Assembly: GCA_019745195.1 (NCBI GenBank)
Contig: JAIETL010000053.1
Span: forward strand, 1 to 55,546
Reading direction: 5' to 3'
Length of the DNA: 55,546 bases
From: Beijerinckiaceae bacterium
GTDB taxonomy: Bacteria > Pseudomonadota > Alphaproteobacteria > Rhizobiales > Beijerinckiaceae
The notes below the pieces were generated by a model. The model searched no databases. It was given only the letters and a program-made list of their open reading frames with translations, and was not told the DNA's origin. Numbering within the stretch: the stretch's first letter is position 1; each line of letters begins with the position of its first letter. Below are positions 8,481-17,584 of this stretch, one piece after another. Made by a program: the position numbers and the translations under genes.

Positions 8481-8537
8481 GTGACGGGTTGGAGGTCAGA
8501 GAGAGGCTCTCGGCCGCCCGTCGCGGAGTAAATCCCA
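8481..8537 (+). promoter_or_regulatory. Structured leader of parB, copy of the ardC leader
   Basis: GTGACGGG (8481-8488) and CCCGTCGC (8517-8524) form the same stem as before ardC, again with a 28-nt loop containing AGAGAGGC. GCGGAG follows, and the ATG lies 13 bases past the stem. The loop sequences differ while the stem and purine tract are kept, which favours an RNA-level function. Confidence 0.55.
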
Positions 8538-10658
8538 ATGGCTGCTTCCTTTCAGAAGATCACCCTGTCGTCCTCGCGCGACATCCCCTTCAACAGGCTG
8601 GTGCTATCCCAGTCCAATGTCCGCCGCATCAAGGCTGGTGTCTCGATCGAGGATCTCGCGACCTCAATCGCTCGTCGCGGCCTGATCCAGAGCCTCAGCG
8701 TCCAGGCCGTCACCGACGCTGAGGGCGTCGAGACCGGTATGTTCGAGGTGCCGGCGGGCGGCCGGCGTTTCCGGGCGCTGGAGCTACTGGTGAAGGGCAA
8801 GCGGCTCGCCAAGACCGCGCCCGTCCCCTGTGTCGTCCGGGAGCGCGACAGCGGGATCCTAGCCGAGGAGGTGTCCCTCGCGGAGAATATCGAGCGCGCG
8901 CCGCTTCATCCCCTCGATCAGTACCGCGCCTTCCAGGACATGCTGGCCAAGGGCATGACCGAGGAGGCAATCGCCGCGGCATTCTTCATCCCGGTCACAG
9001 TGGTGAAGCAGCGGCTGCGTCTGGCCTCGGTCTCGCCCGCGCTGCTGGAGGTCTATGCCGATGACGGCATGACGTTGGAGCAGCTCATGGCCTTCACGGT
9101 TTCCGCCGACCATGATCGTCAGCTGCAGGTCTGGGAGGTGATCAAGGATGCCTGGTCGAAGGAGCCCTATCAGATCCGGCGCATGCTGACGGAAAAAACA
9201 GCGCGGGCCTCCGACAAACGCGCCGTCTTCGTCGGTATGGAGGCCTATGAGGCGGCAGGCGGCATCGTCATGCGCGACCTGTTCCAGTCCGACGATGGCG
9301 GTTGGCTACAGGATGTGGCGCTGCTCGATCGCCTCGTGGCGGAGAAGCTCAAGACCGAGGCCGAGGCGATCGCGGCGGAAGGCTGGAAATGGATCGAGAT
9401 CGCGGTAAACCTGCCCTTCGATGCCGCGCGCGGCCTGTCTCAGGTTGCCGGCACACCGCTCGATCTGACCGCGGAGGAACAGGCGACGATCAAGGCGCTC
9501 AAGGCCGAGTTCGCGACGCTGGAGGCGGAGTATGAGGGCGTCGACGAGCTGCCCGATGAGATCGATCAGCGCCTAGGGGAGATCGAGACCGCGCTCGCCG
9601 CGTTCGAGGCTCGTGCGATGCAGTTCAATCCCGCCGATATCGCGATCGCCGGCGCCTTCATCAGCATCGATGCCAATGGCTTGCTCTCCGTGGAGCGCGG
9701 CTTGATCCGCCCCGAGGATGTGCCGCCCGTCGCGGTCGATGGCGCCGATGGACCGGAGACCGACGGGGCAATCGATCCGGCGAGCCTGCCCGTACAGCGC
9801 GCCGTGATCACTATCGGCGGCCAGACAGTCGCGCCGGAGGAGGATGAGGACGACATCGTCAGGCCGCTGCCGGAACGGTTGGTCACGGAGCTGACGGCGC
9901 ACCGCACATTGGCCCTCCGCGATGCGCTCGCCGGCAATCCGCATGTCGCGATGACCGCGCTGCTGCACAAACTGGTCGGCGACACCTTCAGGCACCGCTC
10001 CGCGCCCGGTTGCCTCGAGGCGTCGGTCCGTCACGTCTTCTTTCCGGTCCAGGCGGATGAGTTGAAGGACAGCCCCTCGGCGAAGTCGGTGACGGAGCGC
10101 CACGAGGCCTGGAAGTCGGACCTGCCAGCCGATGACGATGCGCTCTGGGACTGGCTCACTGCTCTCGACGATGCCAGCCGCATGGCGCTGCTTGCCCATT
10201 GCGTCAGCTATGGCGTGAACGCGCTCTACGAGAAGGCCGATCGGTATGGCGGCGCGGTTACGGTCGACGGGGTCCAGCAGCGGATCGTCCAGGCCGATCG
10301 GCTCGCACGTGCGGTTGGTCTCGACATGGTCGAGGCCGGCTGGACGCCGACGGTGGGCAACTATCTCGGCCGCGTCACAAAGCCTCGCATTTTGGAAGCG
10401 GTGCGCGAGGCGAGGGGCGAACAGGCGTCGCAGCTTATCGACCATCTTAAAAAGGGCGATATGGCGAAGGAGGCCGAGCGCCTGCTTGCCGACAGCGGCT
10501 GGCTGCCCGAGCCACTGCGACTTGCGGACACCAACGACACTGCGGCGGGGGAGGGCGACAGCGACGGACATGGAGAGTCCAACGCGCTGCCCGAATTCCT
10601 TGCCGGCGATGAGGACGACACCGCGGGCGAACCAAGCCACCTGATCGCGGCCGAGTGA
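8538..10658 (+). CDS. Large ParB/Spo0J-family protein
   Basis: This 706-residue protein starts with a ParB/Srx N-terminal fold: LSQSNVRRIK, IEDLATSIARRGLIQSLSV, EVPAGGRRFRALELL, and the signature LAENIERAPLHPLDQYRAF. A ParB-type HTH follows (EEAIAAAFFIPVTVVKQRLRL). The long C-terminal part is acidic and helical and is typical of the large ParB proteins on alphaproteobacterial integrative elements and plasmids. It is distinct from the parA at 23391, so it may act as a nuclease or regulator of the element rather than in simple partition. A terminator at 10702 closes the transcript. A shorter relative lies at 29709. Confidence 0.9.
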   Translation: MAASFQKITLSSSRDIPFNRLVLSQSNVRRIKAGVSIEDLATSIARRGLIQSLSVQAVTDAEGVETGMFEVPAGGRRFRALELLVKGKRLAKTAPVPCVVRERDSGILAEEVSLAENIERAPLHPLDQYRAFQDMLAKGMTEEAIAAAFFIPVTVVKQRLRLASVSPALLEVYADDGMTLEQLMAFTVSADHDRQLQVWEVIKDAWSKEPYQIRRMLTEKTARASDKRAVFVGMEAYEAAGGIVMRDLFQSDDGGWLQDVALLDRLVAEKLKTEAEAIAAEGWKWIEIAVNLPFDAARGLSQVAGTPLDLTAEEQATIKALKAEFATLEAEYEGVDELPDEIDQRLGEIETALAAFEARAMQFNPADIAIAGAFISIDANGLLSVERGLIRPEDVPPVAVDGADGPETDGAIDPASLPVQRAVITIGGQTVAPEEDEDDIVRPLPERLVTELTAHRTLALRDALAGNPHVAMTALLHKLVGDTFRHRSAPGCLEASVRHVFFPVQADELKDSPSAKSVTERHEAWKSDLPADDDALWDWLTALDDASRMALLAHCVSYGVNALYEKADRYGGAVTVDGVQQRIVQADRLARAVGLDMVEAGWTPTVGNYLGRVTKPRILEAVREARGEQASQLIDHLKKGDMAKEAERLLADSGWLPEPLRLADTNDTAAGEGDSDGHGESNALPEFLAGDEDDTAGEPSHLIAAE

Positions 10659-10701
10659 CACCACGCGCGATCGCCCAGGTCGCGCGCCATCCTGATCTGT
10701 C

Positions 10702-10732
10702 AGCCCGGCCGTCCCAGCGGCCGGGCTTTTTC
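10702..10732 (+). terminator. Intrinsic terminator after parB
   Basis: AGCCCGGCCG (10702-10711) pairs perfectly with CGGCCGGGCT (10718-10727) around a six-base loop, followed directly by a T-rich run. This is a classic rho-independent terminator. Confidence 0.9.
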
Positions 10733-10777
10733 TCTGTCGGGCGCATGAGAGGAAGAGGGCTGCCGGAAGGGGATTTG

Positions 10778-10839
10778 AGCCGGGTTGATCGAGAGAGAAC
10801 CGCCCGGTCGTCCCGTCCCGCTCTCCCGAGGTCTTTCCC
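10778..10839 (+). promoter_or_regulatory. Leader of the strawberry-notch gene, related to ardC/parB leaders
   Basis: CCGGGTTG followed by GAGAGAGAAC and CCCGGT (10803-10808) repeats the plan of the ardC and parB leaders: a G-rich strand, a GAGAGAG loop and a closing C-rich strand. The loop is shorter (18 nt) and the stem sequence differs, so the kinship is likely but weaker. The start codon lies 31 bases further on. Confidence 0.35.
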
Positions 10840-13800
10840 ATGCTCAATATCTCCACCTCCGTGGTTGCCGTACCGTTCGCTCCAATCCCGATCGTGTCAT
10901 CCCCGCCGGTCGATCCCGCTGCCGCGATCTACGGTGCGGCCCAAATCCTTCTCCCCCATCTCGAACGCGGCCAGCGTATCGACGCGGCCACCTTACGCAC
11001 CGCGATGGAGATCGCTTTCGGTGCATCCGATGCATCCGGCGCCTGGGACTGGAAGACGGCCTATGACGCCTGCGAGGCTGCAACGGTGCTGTTCCTGCGC
11101 AGATATGGGAAGGCGTTGTTCCGCAAGTCCGGCTCACCGACTGCCGCGCTGCCGATGCTCGAAAGAATCGTCGATCTTCTTCCGACGCACACACGTCGCT
11201 CGCAGGAGAGCGAGGCGTTCCAGCAGTTCAGCACACCCGTTCCGCTTGGCCTGGCAGCGCTGACGGCTGCGGCGATCATGCCGGCCGACCGGGTGCTGGA
11301 GCCTTCCGCCGGCACCGGGCTGCTCGCTATCCTGGCGGAGATCTCCGGCGGCGTTTTGGCGCTGAATGAACTGGCCCAGACCCGGGCCGGGCTGCTGTCG
11401 CGCTGTTTCCCGGGAATTTCCGTCACACGCTTCGACGCGGCGCAGATCGACGATCATCTCGATCCCGTGATTGCGCCCAGCGTGGTCCTTATGAACCCGC
11501 CCTTCTCGGCGATGGCCAATGTCCAGGGCCGCACGGCCGACGCTGCGCTGCGCCATGTCGCCTCGGCGCTAGCGCGCCTTGCCGATGGCGGGCGGCTTGT
11601 CGCGATCACCGGCGCGAATGTGTCGCCCGAGCAGCCTGCCTGGCGCGAGGCTTTTGTCCGGCTGCAGGAGCGCGGTTGCGTGGTGTTCACCGCCGCGATC
11701 GACGGCGGGGTCTTCGCCAGGCATGGCACGACGTTTCCCACGCGACTGGTCGTCATCGACAAGTTGCCAGCCGACGATCCGAGCGCGTTTCCGGCATCTG
11801 CGGGCACCGCGCCCGATGTCTCCACTCTGATCGCCTGGATCGGCGAACATGTCCCCGCACGGCTGCCGCTCGTTCCTGCGGGGCGTGCGCCTCGCGCCGC
11901 CGCGGCGGCTGCAACGGCGCGCTCGGTGCGCCGCTATCTCCCGCGACCCGTGGCCAGGACACCCGTGCGCAGCAGCGCCGCAGAGCCTGAAGGGGTCGAG
12001 CTCGCCTTTGAGCCCCTCGACTGGGTGCCCGACGATACCGGCCGGATCACCGATGCGATCTACGAAGAGTACCGGCTACAGGCCATCCGCATACCCGGCG
12101 CTCGGGCCCATCCGACCAAGCTGGTGCAATCGGCGGCGATGGCTTCGGTCGCGCCGCCAAAGCCGAGCTACCGGCCGATGCTGCCCAGCAGCATCGTCGC
12201 GGACGGGCTTTTGTCCGATGCCCAGCTCGAGACCGTCATCTATGCCGGCGAGGCTCATTCGGATTGTCTCGCCGGGTCTTGGACGGTGGACGACACCTTC
12301 GACGTCGTCTCGGCCGCGCGTGACGATGCCGCGAATGCCGTGCGCTTCCGCCGCGGTTTTATGCTCGGCGATGGCACCGGCGCCGGCAAGGGCCGCCAGT
12401 CCGCCGGGATCATCCTCGACAACTGGATGCGGGGACGCCGCAAGGCGGTCTGGATCTCCAAATCCGACAAGCTGATCGAGGACGCCCAGCGCGACTGGTC
12501 GGCGTTGGGCATGGAGCGCCTGCTGGTCACGCCGCTGTCGCGCTTTTCGCAAGGCATGGACATCCGTCTCGATCAGGGCATCCTGTTCACGACCTATGCC
12601 ACGCTGCGCTCCGAAGAACGCGGCGAGAAGGTTTCGCGCGTGCGGCAGATCGTCAATTGGCTCGGCTCCGACTTCGACGGCGTGATCATTTTTGACGAAA
12701 GCCACGCCATGCAAAACGCCGCGGGCGGCAAGGGCGAGTGCGGCGATGTCGCCGCCTCCCAGCAGGGCCGCGCGGGCTTGCGCCTTCAGCACGCCTTGCC
12801 GAACGCCCGCATCGTCTATGTCTCGGCGACGGGCGCGACCACCGTGCACAATCTCGCCTATGCCCAGCGGCTCGGCTTGTGGGGCGGCGAGGATTTCCCC
12901 TTCGCGACGCGGGGCGAGTTCGTCGAGGCGATCGAGGCCGGCGGCGTCGCCGCCATGGAGGTGCTGGCGCGCGACCTGCGCGCACTCGGCCTCTATACGG
13001 CCCGGTCGCTCTCCTATGACGGCGTCCAGTACGAGCTGCTCGAGCACAAGCTCACGCCCGAGCAGATCCGCATCTACGACGCCTATGCCGGCGCATTCGG
13101 CGTCATCCATAACAATCTCGAAGCCGCCATGGAGGCGGCCAACGTCACGGGTGCAAAAAGTGCGAGCGGCTCCACCCCCACGCTGAACCGTCAGGCGAAG
13201 TCGGCCGCGCGCTCGGCTTTCGAGAGCACGAAGCAGCGCTTCTTCGGCCATCTGCTGACCAGCATGAAGACGCCGACCCTGCTCGGCTCGATTGACCAGG
13301 ATTTGGCGGATGGCCATGCCGCCGTGATCCAGATTGTCTCGACCGGCGAGGCGCTGATGGAACGCCGTCTTGCGGAGATCCCGACCGAGGAATGGAACGA
13401 CGTGCGCGTCGACATCACGCCGCGCGAATATGTCCTCTCCTACCTGCAGCATTCCTTCCCGGTGCAGCTCTACGAGCCCTTTACCGACAGCGAAGGCAAT
13501 CTGTCATCGCGCCCAGTCTATCGCGACGGCCAGCCCGTCGAGTGCCGCGAGGCCGTCGCGCGCCGCGATCGCCTGATCGAGAGGCTGGCAAGCCTGCCGC
13601 CGGTCCCCGGCGCCCTCGACCAGATCGTGCAGCGTTTCGGCACCGACATCGTCGCGGAGGTCACGGGCAGGTTGCGCCGGATCGTCCGCAAGACCGGGCC
13701 CAGTGGCATCGATCGGCTGGTCGTCGAGAACAGGGCTGGGTCGGCGAATCTCGCCGAGGCCCAAGCCTTCATGGATGACCAGAAGCGCATCCTGATATTC

Positions 13801-15222
13801 TCCGACGCGGGCGGCACGGGGCGGAGCTACCATGCCGAACTGACGGCGAAGAACCAGCGGCTGCGCGTCCATTATCTCCTCGAGCCGGGCTGGAAGGCCG
13901 ACGCCGCCATCCAGGGCCTCGGACGGACCAATCGCACGAACCAGGCGCAGCCGCCGCTGTTTCGACCGATCTCGACGGATGTGAAGGCGGAAAAGCGCTT
14001 TCTCTCGACCATCGCCCGACGCCTCGACACGCTGGGCGCGATCACGCGCGGCCAGCGTCAGACCGGCGGGCAGGGTCTGTTCCGGCCGGAGGATAATCTG
14101 GAAAGCCAGTATGCCCGCGATGCCCTGCGGCAACTGTATCTTCTGCTCTTGCGCGGCAAGGTCGACGGTTGCTCGCTTCAGATGTTCGAGGACGCCACGG
14201 GCCTATCTCTGATGGATTCCTGCGGCCTCAAGGACGAACTGCCGCCGATCACGACCTTCCTCAATCGGCTGCTGGCGCTCACCATCGAACTCCAGGGCGT
14301 GCTGTTCACCGCGTTCGAGCAATTGCTCAACGCCAAGATCGAAGGCGCCATCGCCGGCGGCAGCTACGATCTCGGTTTGGAGACGCTTCGGGCCGAAAGC
14401 TTTTGCGTCACTGACCGCCGCACCATCCATGTCCATCCCGGCAGTTGCGCTGAGACGCGGCTACTCACCATCACGCAGCGCGAGCGCAACCAGCCGGTCT
14501 CGCTTGACGACGCCCTGGGCCGGCTAGACGATCCCCGTGCCAAGCTGTTGATAAACGAGCGTTCCGGCCGCGCTGCGGTGCAGGTTTCGGCACCATCGCT
14601 GATGCTCGACGATGGCGAGATCGAACGGCGCGTGCGGCTCATCCGGCCGATGGAGCAACATCAGGCTTCGCTCAGGATGATGGCGGAAAGCCATTGGGTG
14701 GAAGCGGAGAGGACCGCATTCGCTGAGGCATGGAACACGGAACTTACGAATGTGCCTGAGTTCACCGAGAGCACAATCCATATCGTGGCAGGCCTGCTCT
14801 TGCCGATCTGGAAGCGCCTGCCCAACGAATCCTCACGGGTCTATCGCCTCCAGACCGATGACGGCGAGCGCGTCGTCGGACGGCGGGTCTCTCCGGCTTG
14901 GGCCGCAGGTGCATTGGCGACAGGCGCCCCTTCGCTGACCCCCAGTGACGCCTTTACCGCGCTGCTCGACGGCAAGACCATCCTCGACCTGACCGAAGGC
15001 CTGCAGCTTCGGCGCAGCCGCGTCATGGGCGTCAACCGCATCGAGCTGTCGGGTTTTACCGACACGATGCGCGATCGGCTCTCAGCTTGTGGTCTCTTCC
15101 ACGAGATCATCTCCTGGAAGCTGCGCATGTTCGTGCCCACCGACGCGGCCGGTCTGGAGGTTCTGGCAAAAGTGCTCGAGCGCTATCCCATCGAGCGCAT
15201 CGGTGAGCGGGAGGCGGCGTGA
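10840..15222 (+). CDS. Strawberry-notch family methylase/helicase
   Basis: This 1460-residue protein joins an N6-adenine methylase-like domain to an SNF2/strawberry-notch helicase. The methylase motifs are LEPSAGTG near 153-160 and NPPF at 219-222. The helicase has Walker A GDGTGAGKGR near 510-519, a DEAD-like FDESHAMQNA near 617, SATG motif III, and motif VI GLGRTNRTNQ near 1027. Such proteins are standard on alphaproteobacterial conjugative elements, where they are thought to act on DNA during transfer or against host defence; the precise job is unproven. The gene ends in TGATG, shared with the Toprim gene, so the two are translationally coupled. The domains look complete. Confidence 0.9.
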   Translation: MLNISTSVVAVPFAPIPIVSSPPVDPAAAIYGAAQILLPHLERGQRIDAATLRTAMEIAFGASDASGAWDWKTAYDACEAATVLFLRRYGKALFRKSGSPTAALPMLERIVDLLPTHTRRSQESEAFQQFSTPVPLGLAALTAAAIMPADRVLEPSAGTGLLAILAEISGGVLALNELAQTRAGLLSRCFPGISVTRFDAAQIDDHLDPVIAPSVVLMNPPFSAMANVQGRTADAALRHVASALARLADGGRLVAITGANVSPEQPAWREAFVRLQERGCVVFTAAIDGGVFARHGTTFPTRLVVIDKLPADDPSAFPASAGTAPDVSTLIAWIGEHVPARLPLVPAGRAPRAAAAAATARSVRRYLPRPVARTPVRSSAAEPEGVELAFEPLDWVPDDTGRITDAIYEEYRLQAIRIPGARAHPTKLVQSAAMASVAPPKPSYRPMLPSSIVADGLLSDAQLETVIYAGEAHSDCLAGSWTVDDTFDVVSAARDDAANAVRFRRGFMLGDGTGAGKGRQSAGIILDNWMRGRRKAVWISKSDKLIEDAQRDWSALGMERLLVTPLSRFSQGMDIRLDQGILFTTYATLRSEERGEKVSRVRQIVNWLGSDFDGVIIFDESHAMQNAAGGKGECGDVAASQQGRAGLRLQHALPNARIVYVSATGATTVHNLAYAQRLGLWGGEDFPFATRGEFVEAIEAGGVAAMEVLARDLRALGLYTARSLSYDGVQYELLEHKLTPEQIRIYDAYAGAFGVIHNNLEAAMEAANVTGAKSASGSTPTLNRQAKSAARSAFESTKQRFFGHLLTSMKTPTLLGSIDQDLADGHAAVIQIVSTGEALMERRLAEIPTEEWNDVRVDITPREYVLSYLQHSFPVQLYEPFTDSEGNLSSRPVYRDGQPVECREAVARRDRLIERLASLPPVPGALDQIVQRFGTDIVAEVTGRLRRIVRKTGPSGIDRLVVENRAGSANLAEAQAFMDDQKRILIFSDAGGTGRSYHAELTAKNQRLRVHYLLEPGWKADAAIQGLGRTNRTNQAQPPLFRPISTDVKAEKRFLSTIARRLDTLGAITRGQRQTGGQGLFRPEDNLESQYARDALRQLYLLLLRGKVDGCSLQMFEDATGLSLMDSCGLKDELPPITTFLNRLLALTIELQGVLFTAFEQLLNAKIEGAIAGGSYDLGLETLRAESFCVTDRRTIHVHPGSCAETRLLTITQRERNQPVSLDDALGRLDDPRAKLLINERSGRAAVQVSAPSLMLDDGEIERRVRLIRPMEQHQASLRMMAESHWVEAERTAFAEAWNTELTNVPEFTESTIHIVAGLLLPIWKRLPNESSRVYRLQTDDGERVVGRRVSPAWAAGALATGAPSLTPSDAFTALLDGKTILDLTEGLQLRRSRVMGVNRIELSGFTDTMRDRLSACGLFHEIISWKLRMFVPTDAAGLEVLAKVLERYPIERIGEREAA

Positions 15223-16268
15223 TGGCACGGCCTGATGCATCCGACCTCGCGCAGCGTCTCGGCCGACAGGCTGAAGCCGTATGCCGCCATTATCTCTCGA
15301 ATGGGCGTCGTCAGGGACGCTACTGGCTTGTCGGCGATGCCCAGAATACGCCCGGCCGCTCGATGTTTGTCCGGCTCGTTGGCCCGGCGAGCGGCAAGGG
15401 CGCCGCCGGCAAATGGACCGACGCCGCCACGGGCGAACATGGCGATCTTCTCGACGTCATCCGCGAAAGCTGCGGCCTGCGCGAATTCAAGGACGTTGCG
15501 GCCGAGGCCCGGAGCTTTCTCAGTCTGCCGCATCCCGAGCCGGAGTATGCTTCAGTTTGGGCGAATTCTGCAGCCGCTCAAACAGGATCGCCCGCCGCTG
15601 CCCGTCGCTTGTTCGCCATGGCGCGGCCGATATCGGGCACGCTCGTGGAGACCTATCTACGAGCACGCGGGATTGTCGACTTGCACGGAACCGAAAACCT
15701 GCGGTTCCACCCGCGCTGCTATTATCGGCCTGATGAGCACTCTCCGACCGAGACCTGGCCGGCGATGATCGCGTCCGTTATCGATCTCGACGGCTGCCTG
15801 ACCGGCGCGCATCGCACCTGGCTTGCGCCCGACGGATCGGACAAGGCGCCGATCGATACGCCGAGGCGCGCGATGGGCGACCTGCTCGGACACGCGGTGC
15901 GCTTTGGTGTTCCCGGCGAGGTCATGGCGGCCGGCGAAGGCATCGAGACGATCCTGTCGCTGCGATGCGCTCTGCCCAACATGGCCATGGCGGCGGCGCT
16001 CTCGGCTGCCCATCTCTCTGCCATCCTGTTTCCCGAGACGCTGCGACGGCTTTACATCGTGCGCGACGCCGATCCGGCCGGCGACTGTGCGCGGGACAGC
16101 CTGATCGAACGAACAAGCGCGGCCGGGATCGAGGCGATCGTGCTGTCGCCGGTCCACCGGGACTTCAACGAGGACCTGCGATTGGCCGGCATCGATGCCT
16201 CGCGAGTGCGAGCCCGCGCTCAACTCGCCCCGCAGGACGCTGGGCGGTTCATGGCGTTGGCGGCATAA
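15222..16268 (+). CDS. Toprim-domain primase-like protein
   Basis: This 348-residue protein resembles the DUF7146/Toprim proteins of conjugative elements. The N-terminal part has WLVGDAQNTPGRSMFVRL and a GKWTDAATGEHGDLLDVI zinc-ribbon-like core. The C-terminal Toprim fold has GEGIETILSLR near residue 237 and the metal-binding IVRDADPAGD near 280. Toprim proteins of this kind help prime or process DNA after transfer. The ATG at 15222 is chosen over a GTG one codon earlier because it overlaps the helicase stop as TGATG, the usual sign of coupling. Confidence 0.88.
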   Translation: MARPDASDLAQRLGRQAEAVCRHYLSNGRRQGRYWLVGDAQNTPGRSMFVRLVGPASGKGAAGKWTDAATGEHGDLLDVIRESCGLREFKDVAAEARSFLSLPHPEPEYASVWANSAAAQTGSPAAARRLFAMARPISGTLVETYLRARGIVDLHGTENLRFHPRCYYRPDEHSPTETWPAMIASVIDLDGCLTGAHRTWLAPDGSDKAPIDTPRRAMGDLLGHAVRFGVPGEVMAAGEGIETILSLRCALPNMAMAAALSAAHLSAILFPETLRRLYIVRDADPAGDCARDSLIERTSAAGIEAIVLSPVHRDFNEDLRLAGIDASRVRARAQLAPQDAGRFMALAA

Positions 16269-16582
16269 GCCGGCCGGGAGGAGGCAGCACCGTCATCGCC
16301 GGTATTGCCTGGGTGCTTGTCGTGTCGGAGAGACCCGCGACCTCGGCCTTCGAGAGGGCGATCGGCCGGCAAGCGGCCCGGACCGGCAATGCCTGCGGCC
16401 GGCTATTTTCCGGCGCGCTCCGAAGGGAGCGCTTTCCATCGCGAAGCAAAATAGCCGGCCTTCGTCATCCTCCGCTGCGCTGCGGCCCTGCGCTTCGCTT
16501 CGGGTTCTGGTCCGACCCGATTGCCGGATTTCGTCGCCATGAAGGCCGCGAGGGTCGCGGTCGCAATCGACGGGAGCATCCC
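16269..16582 (+). promoter_or_regulatory. Leader region with a nested long hairpin (16397-16460)
   Basis: The 314-base gap before the DUF2493 gene has no supported gene. GGCCGGCTATTTT (16397-16409) is the perfect complement of AAAATAGCCGGCC (16448-16460). Inside the loop, GCGCTCC and GGAGCGC form a second stem around GAAG. The result is a 64-base nested hairpin about 120 bases before the start codon. It could be an RNA control element, a terminator of the upstream transcript or a small inverted-repeat element. Confidence 0.5.
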
Positions 16583-17500
16583 ATGGCCGAATACGACCTC
16601 GAGCAGCACGCCTTGTCGCCGACCGAGCACGTCCTCACCGAACTTCAGCTCTACGGCTACCGTCCCTTCGCGGACGAACCCGATCCGAGGTCGTTGCCTG
16701 AGGGCGATGACGTCGCTGGCGCCATCGCGGAGATCTTCGGTGCCCTGATCGGCACCCTGCAGGATACGCGCCTCGAACCCGATCTCAGCGATCTGCTCTG
16801 GTCGACCGTCAACCTCTTCCACCGCGCGACGGGCCGGATCGAACGCGAGCTCGACGATAACGAGCAGGCGCAGCGTCGCAGCCAGCGCGAACAGGATGGC
16901 GGCGAGATCAAATCCGTCGAGCTCGAACGCCTCACAGCCGAAGGGCAGACCCTGATCGAACGCCAGAATGCCTTCGAGCTGATGCGCGATCAGGCCGCCG
17001 AGCACTATGAGCGCAACACCGGATCACCCTGGCGCCCGCGCAGCGGATCGATGGTCAACCACAAGGCGATGACCTCAGCGATGATCGACAGCCGCGATTT
17101 CCTCAATGCGAAGAAGCGTGCATCGCAGGAGGTGCTCCTGCCGCCTGGACCGAAGATCGCCTTCACGGGAGGGAGCGAATTCAACGACCACAGCCTGATC
17201 TGGGCGACGCTCGACCAGGTTCACGCCAAGCACCCCGACATGGTGCTCTTGCACGGCAAGTCGCCAAAGGGCGCCGAGCTCATCGCCGCGCGCTGGGCCG
17301 ATCATCGAAAAGTGCCGCAGATCGGCTTTGCACCCGACTGGACGAAACACGCCAAGGCCGCTCCCTTCAAGCGCAACGACGCCATGCTCGACATCATGCC
17401 GATCGGGGTCATCGTGTTCCCCGGTACGGGCATCCAGGACAATCTCGCCGACAAGGCCAAGCGGCTCGGCATCCCGGTCTTCGACTTTCGTGCGAAGTGA
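16583..17500 (+). CDS. DUF2493 domain protein
   Basis: This 305-residue protein has the DUF2493 Rossmann-like module at its C-terminus: IAFTGGSEFNDHSLIWATLD, then MVLLHGKSPKGAELIAARWA and IVFPGTGIQDNLADKA. The N-terminal half is charged and helical (IERELDDNEQAQRRSQREQD). DUF2493 proteins are common on mobile elements of this class and share the fold of nucleotide-metabolite binding SLOG/YspA proteins, but their function is not known. The start at 16583 is chosen because the family match begins there; the longer frame open upstream is composed of intergenic DNA. A TetR/aldo-keto reductase cassette has come between it and DUF736. Confidence 0.85.
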   Translation: MAEYDLEQHALSPTEHVLTELQLYGYRPFADEPDPRSLPEGDDVAGAIAEIFGALIGTLQDTRLEPDLSDLLWSTVNLFHRATGRIERELDDNEQAQRRSQREQDGGEIKSVELERLTAEGQTLIERQNAFELMRDQAAEHYERNTGSPWRPRSGSMVNHKAMTSAMIDSRDFLNAKKRASQEVLLPPGPKIAFTGGSEFNDHSLIWATLDQVHAKHPDMVLLHGKSPKGAELIAARWADHRKVPQIGFAPDWTKHAKAAPFKRNDAMLDIMPIGVIVFPGTGIQDNLADKAKRLGIPVFDFRAK

Positions 17501-17554
17501 TGCGGCGCTTAAGCGCTGCCTCGTTGCCGGCAGCGTGACTGCATGGCGCTGGCC

Positions 17555-17584
17555 TAACCCGCGCGTGCCAGCGCGAGCGGGTTA
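17555..17584. terminator. Hairpin between convergent DUF2493 and tetR genes
   Basis: TAACCCGC (17555-17562) pairs with GCGGGTTA (17577-17584) and a second GCGC pairing is possible inside the loop. It lies between two convergent genes and overlaps the tetR stop. There is no strong T-run, so efficiency is uncertain. Confidence 0.45.

Noticed and set aside
9573..10856. 427-codon minus-strand frame across parB
   Set aside because: It is antisense to parB, crosses a strong terminator and has no recognisable domain.
12076..13452. 458-codon open frame on the minus strand inside the helicase gene
   Set aside because: It is antisense to conserved helicase motifs, has no family signature, and such long shadows are common in GC-rich DNA.
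15965..16582. Upstream extension of the DUF2493 frame into the Toprim gene
   Set aside because: The extension would encode out-of-phase Toprim and intergenic DNA; family similarity starts at 16583.
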